Shown here piece after piece: positions 20,501-23,159 of a DNA stretch of 23,159 nt. The notes beneath the pieces are model-generated. The model was not told the DNA's origin. It saw only the letters and a list, made by a program, of their open reading frames with translations, and did no database searches. Origin of the DNA: Nannochloropsis salina CCMP1776 (lineage: Eukaryota > Sar > Eustigmatophyceae > Eustigmatales > Monodopsidaceae); NCBI GenBank assembly GCA_004565275.1, contig SDOX01000002.1, positions 105,150 through 128,308 of the forward strand, in the 5' to 3' direction. The translations under genes and the position numbers were made by a program. The stretch's first letter is position 1, and every line of letters starts with the position of its first letter.

Positions 20501-20907
20501 GCGCTGGCCGGACCGGTGGCTTGCATTTTTGTGCATCCACGCACTTGATTTGTAAGAAGCATGCCCTTGTGACTTTCTTGGCCGGAAAGTTGGCACAGGG
20601 GAGGAGAAATTGGCTGAAGCTGAACAGGGGACGAGGGAGGGGAAGGTGAAGGAGAGACCGTGTCTACGACATTGTGAAAACGCACTCTTCCATTTCCTTT
20701 GTCCAGCTGCGAAACTTCCTTTTTTGAGGGTAAATTGGAAGTTATCTCTGCGTTCCTTTTTTTTCCTGCATTTCCTGGCAAGGGTGTCGGTGCTGGGTTG
20801 TCGGTGTTGCCCACTACAAAGAAGGAGCGGATGCTCTGGTTTTTCAGCGCTACAGGCATACAAATTTGTCGTCGGGGCACTGTCCTCCTGTCACTGGCGC
20901 GCTTCAT
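17581..20907 (-). CDS. Large WD40-like protein with low-complexity inserts
   Basis: One open frame from ATG at 20907 to TAA at 17581-17583 encodes 1108 residues. WD40-type blades are visible: EFDPMGALLAVGSTHGVIRIFDFDE (about 450-475), ISSLQWNPWEDTQVAVAFW followed by DVYVYDLDTF (about 540-572), LLAGSAYGVLRGWEL (about 607-625), DVLYVWNVHRLQIP, and ASWLACLAINPTTQHVVLGFS near the C-terminus (about 1041). The N-terminal 430 residues are disordered-looking, with a poly-Ser run, a basic cluster KKRRR that could be a nuclear signal, and near residue 23 NQSIRSFF, which resembles a PCNA-binding PIP box. Gly-Arg-Glu-Gly and Pro-Ser-Leu-Pro runs mark GGGA repeat insertion at several places. Some of these could be unrecognised introns, so the exact protein is uncertain. 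I cannot name the family. A nuclear scaffold or ubiquitin-ligase adaptor is only a guess. It diverges from NUP107. Confidence 0.7.
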   Translation of the reverse strand: MKRASDRRTVPRRQICMPVALKNQSIRSFFVVGNTDNPAPTPLPGNAGKKRNAEITSNLPSKKEVSQLDKGNGRVRFHNVVDTVSPSPSPPSSPVQLQPISPPLCQLSGQESHKGMLLTNQVRGCTKMQATGPASAAGAALSGGNAGEQWESDREDPLLSRLYEISARNLTASELHLSSASSTPCVIKKRRRLGEAEGRVVRETVPEAPSSRPAPVATVGEGPGSRAAPEDEGIERLSWDPCFSSSSSSSSSSTSPPSSSAVASSGVTAAAPPTEAPIQAAGSALCSITTSDIRNDVVLSATSPAFVDADAWRASLSDRDEKHRGREKISPLPRNETRPGRKIPANADHKAGILSYLCPARPPFRCPPLPGPAPHKPPGALRHWRHFYTHYQTGTCGAQTRRAAAHLLTRRLRPFSSTLPPSLPPSLLPSPVGLEGGWTASSVPDPPSVMEFDPMGALLAVGSTHGVIRIFDFDELLSLIATRPARRRAPPPSIPSTSGPPAPPPEIPPPVPGLAPAPIPPSCPEPSYHPPILTLAPRRAISSLQWNPWEDTQVAVAFWHWPDVYVYDLDTFSSLPAAVYRVGHRVRGAAGGNHALAFAGREGKDTRMLLAGSAYGVLRGWELGCPQSAAWEVKTRGNGPLTALCVCGPLVVGAAAGAGAGRGGGGGGGGEGGTDVLYVWNVHRLQIPVLGAVPAPPLLLRIEVGGHVRALACPSPPSSFPPSFPPSGPAPTSSCLACLEAVVCVTEAGHMFRVGDRGGREGGKEGGRDGGRGRGALAVDRCDGAWVGRLHRREVCVIQEADSLRTNVYVIEKGGHGEEGRRGQWAPRLAFREETDEEEEEGREEGREGGGGFNLTLPGEIVWAKEGGRSFRSSCPILHHYLCPALPAGKEAEGGREDGRGGGSEGSRWGVAGWAGDGKVRRGQRASRVKIEGRVYTVNDLWPIEHEEEGGREGGGEGGREGGKGRGTMVEVREEFHRDVEATSMRGEGPLVLAPLRPIYSAPSSSPFPSSASSSSSSSSSSRSSSSLGRRYAPLLGTLPCDASWLACLAINPTTQHVVLGFSGGGLEILGSEHYAGVGGEEEERDEEGGEANGDGGLKQEEESIAVD
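19617..19656. repeat. GGGA tract inside the WD40 coding frame
   Basis: A near-pure run of GGAGGGAGGG on + reads as CCCT units on the coding (-) strand. It encodes a Pro-Ser-Leu-Pro run between the disordered N-terminus and the first WD blade. If it is intronic instead, it would act as a polypyrimidine tract. Confidence 0.7.
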
Positions 20908-21299
20908 CTTTTCCAAGCTATCCTGGCGAAGAAATGGGGAAAGACACCGTCAGTTCCCTCCCTCGTGTTTCAAATTTGCCACACGGAGGGAAAATAACCC
21001 GATTTTCCCAAGGCCCTCGCTAGCACGAGGCAGCGATGCCACAGAGAGATCAATTAAAAAAAGGATGAAGTAACGCGAAGAATAACCCCCGTCTCCGTCA
21101 TTTGTACTCATTGGTCTACCACGCATATTACTGTTTCTTGGCACGTTTTGTGCGCACAGGCAGAGGCGTTCAAGGATCGAGAACCCTTGTCCGCTTCCTC
21201 CCATTAACCTCATCAGGCACAGGGAGGAGGAAACCAACCTCAGACACCCCGGAGAGCCCACAAGACAAACTTCCTCCCCATTTCCCTCCTCCTGAGGTG
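20908..21299. promoter_or_regulatory. Divergent promoter region, WD40 gene and NUP107
   Basis: These 392 nt lie between the two start codons and should carry both promoters. The stretch is of average composition and lacks GGGA/CCCT tracts, with an A-rich patch CAATTAAAAAAAGGATG at about 21050. The NUP107 frame remains open upstream to about 21102 but contains no earlier ATG. No specific motif is assigned. Confidence 0.45.
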
Positions 21300-23106
21300 A
21301 TGCCTGCTCTCGCGCTTGGGCGTGGGAGCGTGCAGGCGGAAGAGGTCAGTCTCCAAGCCGATTTTCACGCCATTCTTGCTGAATATGTGCGTGAGCATCG
21401 ACTGTACGCCTTCCATCCTGATTTCGAGGTGCGCTTCGCGCCCGAAGAGAAATTTTTAAAGGCAGCTGAGGACCGCTTGCGGGAAGCAGCACAAGGCGGG
21501 AGGGAAAATGTGGGGAAAAACGGCGGACGCGGGGAGTCAGGAAAGGAGCGGCACGAGGAGCTAGCTACGGCCAGAAAGTGGGAGGTGGAGGCGGACTCAT
21601 GGATGGTAAGAAGAAGGTTGGCAAAATGCCTGGGAGGTAAACCGGCGCTACGAATTCACGTACTCACGTCGCATTATCTGAATCTTCTGTGCATCTACTT
21701 TCCTGTCTCAGCTCCTGCAACTCCGCCGGGAGGACTTGGATTATCCGAGTATGGGGCCCTTTCGGTCATCGCCTCAGGCATTGATACCCGGAGAAGTGAA
21801 AGAAATGGAAGACGGGGAGCTCGAGAGCGAGGGCTTGGTCGAGAGGAGCATGCTTAAGGTGGGTGAGAAGGGGGGGCGGGAGGAAGGGCGCGAGATGCAG
21901 GGATAGGGTATCCTCCTCCCGCGGTCAATCCTGACCTCCCTCCCTCCCTCCCTCCCTCCCTCCCTCCCTCCCTCCCTCCCTCCCTCCCTCCACTCCATCC
22001 TCCCCCCTTTCTTCTTTTCCAACTCCCACACTCTTCCAGGTCTTGGAAGACTTTCTCAACCATCGCAAGGAGTTTCGGCGGCTGGTGTTGCTGGTGACCT
22101 GGCTCGAGCTGCTGCGGGAGAGGGACCTCTGGATGCTGCGTGACGAGATCGATGGGCTGGTAGGAAGGGAGGGAGGAAGGAAGGAGGGGAGGAAGGAAGG
22201 AAGGGAGGGAGGGAGGGAGGGAGGGAGGGAGGGGGGAGAAAGGCATGACTGGGATAAATCAGTGCCAACAGCTAGTCGTCCATTTATAGCCTCCCCTCCC
22301 CTCCGCCCTCTCTCCCTCCCTCCCTCCCTCCCTCCCTCCTCAGGAGGGCGGCTACGACATGTGGCCCTCCACGTGCCAGCGGGAAGGAAGGGTGTGTCTG
22401 GACCCAGACTACCCCCAGCACAGTCGCCGCCCTCTGCTGCCCGTGGATGAACGGCAAGATTTCCTCCTTCTGGAACGGATTTGGCGGTACGCCCTCCCTT
22501 CCTCCTCCTCACGCTTCCCCCTCGATCACCCTCCCTCTCTCTCTTTCCTCTCCATCGTGACTTCCCTCCCCATTGTTTCGCGCTCCTCCTCACCTCGCCC
22601 CTCCTTTCTCCCTCCCTACCTCCCTCCTTCCCTCCCTCCCTCCCCTAGCTTTCTCCGCGCGGGTAGATTGGATGACGCCATCGACCTCTGCCTCCGTTGC
22701 GGCCAGTATTGGCGAGCCGCCTCCATCAGTGGGGGGGACCCCTGGGAGGTGTTTGTGCCTGAAGGTAGGGAGGGAGGGAGGGAGGGAGGGAGGGAGGGGG
22801 GGAAAAGGAGGGAAGGACGGGGAGAATGCCGTTTTGGGGGGCGTGTGGATGCATGCATGTTTTTTTTCCTGAAAGAAAAAAAGACAAAAGCCTAACCTTT
22901 CTCCTTTGGCAACATCCCTGCACTCTTTCCCACCAGACCTGGACCGAGGGAGGGAGGGAGGGAGGTCGGGCCGAAGACGAGGGGCGGGCGCAGTGTGGGT
23001 GAACAATCTCCGACCATTGTTGTGGAGGAGGATGTGCGCGACGCTGGCGGAGACCCTGTGGCGGGAGGGTTCCAGCCAGAAGGAGAAGAGCCTGAAGATG
23101 GAGCGG
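21300..23106 (+). CDS. NUP107: Nucleoporin NUP107/NUP84, N-terminal part (runs off window)
   Basis: NUP107 (yeast Nup84) is an alpha-helical scaffold member of the Y-complex of the nuclear pore. Exons 21300-21605, 21712-21858, 22040-22159, 22344-22486, 22649-22764 and 22937-23106 join in phase, giving 334 residues before a donor (GTGAGG) at 23107. The gene continues to the right. Family features are LEDFLNHRKEFRRLVLLVTWLEL in exon 3, RPLLPVDERQDFLLLERIW ending exon 4, and FLRAGRLDDAIDLCLRCGQYWRAAS in exon 5, the most diagnostic segment. WVNNLRPLLWRRM in exon 6 corresponds to the family GNP..LWK region. The first 100 residues are charged and poorly conserved, as usual. ATG 21300 is the first in frame. 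Exon 6 opens with a Gly-Arg-Glu-Gly stretch from a GGGA tract, and an alternative in-frame acceptor (GGCGCAG, ending about 23000) could skip it. Confidence 0.9.
21935..21991. repeat. CCCT tract in NUP107 intron 2
   Basis: This is a pure CCCT array of about 14 units, 48 nt before the acceptor ending at 22039. It forms the 3' half of an intron whose 5' end is G-rich (GTGGGTGAGAAGGGGGG). Confidence 0.95.
22160..22343 (+). other. Intron with complementary GGGA and CCCT ends
   Basis: NUP107 intron 3 is 184 nt. Directly after the donor GTAGGAAGGG it runs into GGA/GGGA repeats, pure at about 22203-22233. Just before the acceptor it carries a CCCT tract (about 22313-22340) ending CCTCAG. The two pure arms can pair over roughly 28 bp around a loop of about 80 nt, placing the splice sites side by side. 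Confidence 0.85.
22766..22802. repeat. GGGA tract abutting a 5' splice site
   Basis: A pure GGGA array of about nine units starts right at the donor GTAGGG of NUP107 intron 5. It contains many consecutive G-triplets and meets the pattern for a G-quadruplex on the transcribed sense strand. Confidence 0.95.
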
Positions 23107-23159
23107 GTGAGGGCGGGAGGGCGGGAGGGAGGGAGGGAGGGAGGGAGGGAAGGGACGGA
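23107..23159 (+). other. Partial NUP107 intron 6 opening with a GGGA tract
   Basis: The donor GTGAGGGCGGG at 23107 is followed by GGGA repeats to about 23150. The window ends inside the intron. It again shows the purine-rich 5' end. Confidence 0.75.

Noticed and set aside
1-23159. CRISPR arrays, insertion sequences, retroelements, tRNA or rRNA genes
   Set aside because: The regular repeats are tetranucleotide microsatellites without spacers. I saw no transposase, reverse transcriptase, terminal repeats or tRNA A/B boxes by eye.

Overview
This window is eukaryotic nuclear DNA. It probably comes from a microalga of the stramenopile line, and a eustigmatophyte such as Nannochloropsis/Microchloropsis is my best guess. 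That guess rests on moderate-to-high GC, compact genes with short GT-AG introns, tight head-to-head and tail-to-tail gene packing, a GT64 glycosyltransferase next to housekeeping genes, and very abundant GGGA/CCCT tetranucleotide tracts. The species is inferred, not proven. I see no bacterial, viral or transposon gene.

Layout from left to right. The last exon of an unknown + strand gene (55-135) is followed by a JmjC/cupin-fold oxygenase gene on the - strand (561-2243). Next come an orphan - strand ORF (2549-3130), then a four-exon GT64 (exostosin-like) glycosyltransferase on + (3636-7044). The SUMO-activating enzyme subunit SAE1/AOS1 lies on - in six exons (7920-9981) and is divergent from TRM112 on + in two exons (10533-11083). 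Proteasome subunit alpha type-4 follows on + in five exons (12082-13611). Squalene monooxygenase lies on - and is convergent with it (14183-16433, with a proposed tiny first exon). A 1108-residue WD40-like protein lies on - (17581-20907) and is divergent from the 5' part of the nucleoporin NUP107/NUP84 gene on + (21300 to beyond the window end). I built the exon models by hand. Every proposed junction is GT-AG and keeps the reading phase, and for SAE1, TRM112, PSMA4 and the GT64 gene the joined protein agrees with recalled family sequences.

The genes do not form a pathway. They are mostly housekeeping: SUMO activation, the proteasome core, methyltransferase activation, the nuclear pore and sterol synthesis. 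The striking shared property is the DNA around them. Nine of 19 complete introns begin, in the transcribed sense, with a purine tract rich in GGGA just after the 5' splice site. Most of these end with a CCCT-rich pyrimidine tract before the 3' splice site. No intron shows the reverse order. The two tracts are complementary, so the pre-mRNA could fold with its splice sites brought together, or the G-rich arm could form G-quadruplexes. The same tetranucleotide is free of stop codons in all six frames and has entered exons, where it encodes Gly-Arg-Glu-Gly or Pro-Ser-Leu-Pro runs.
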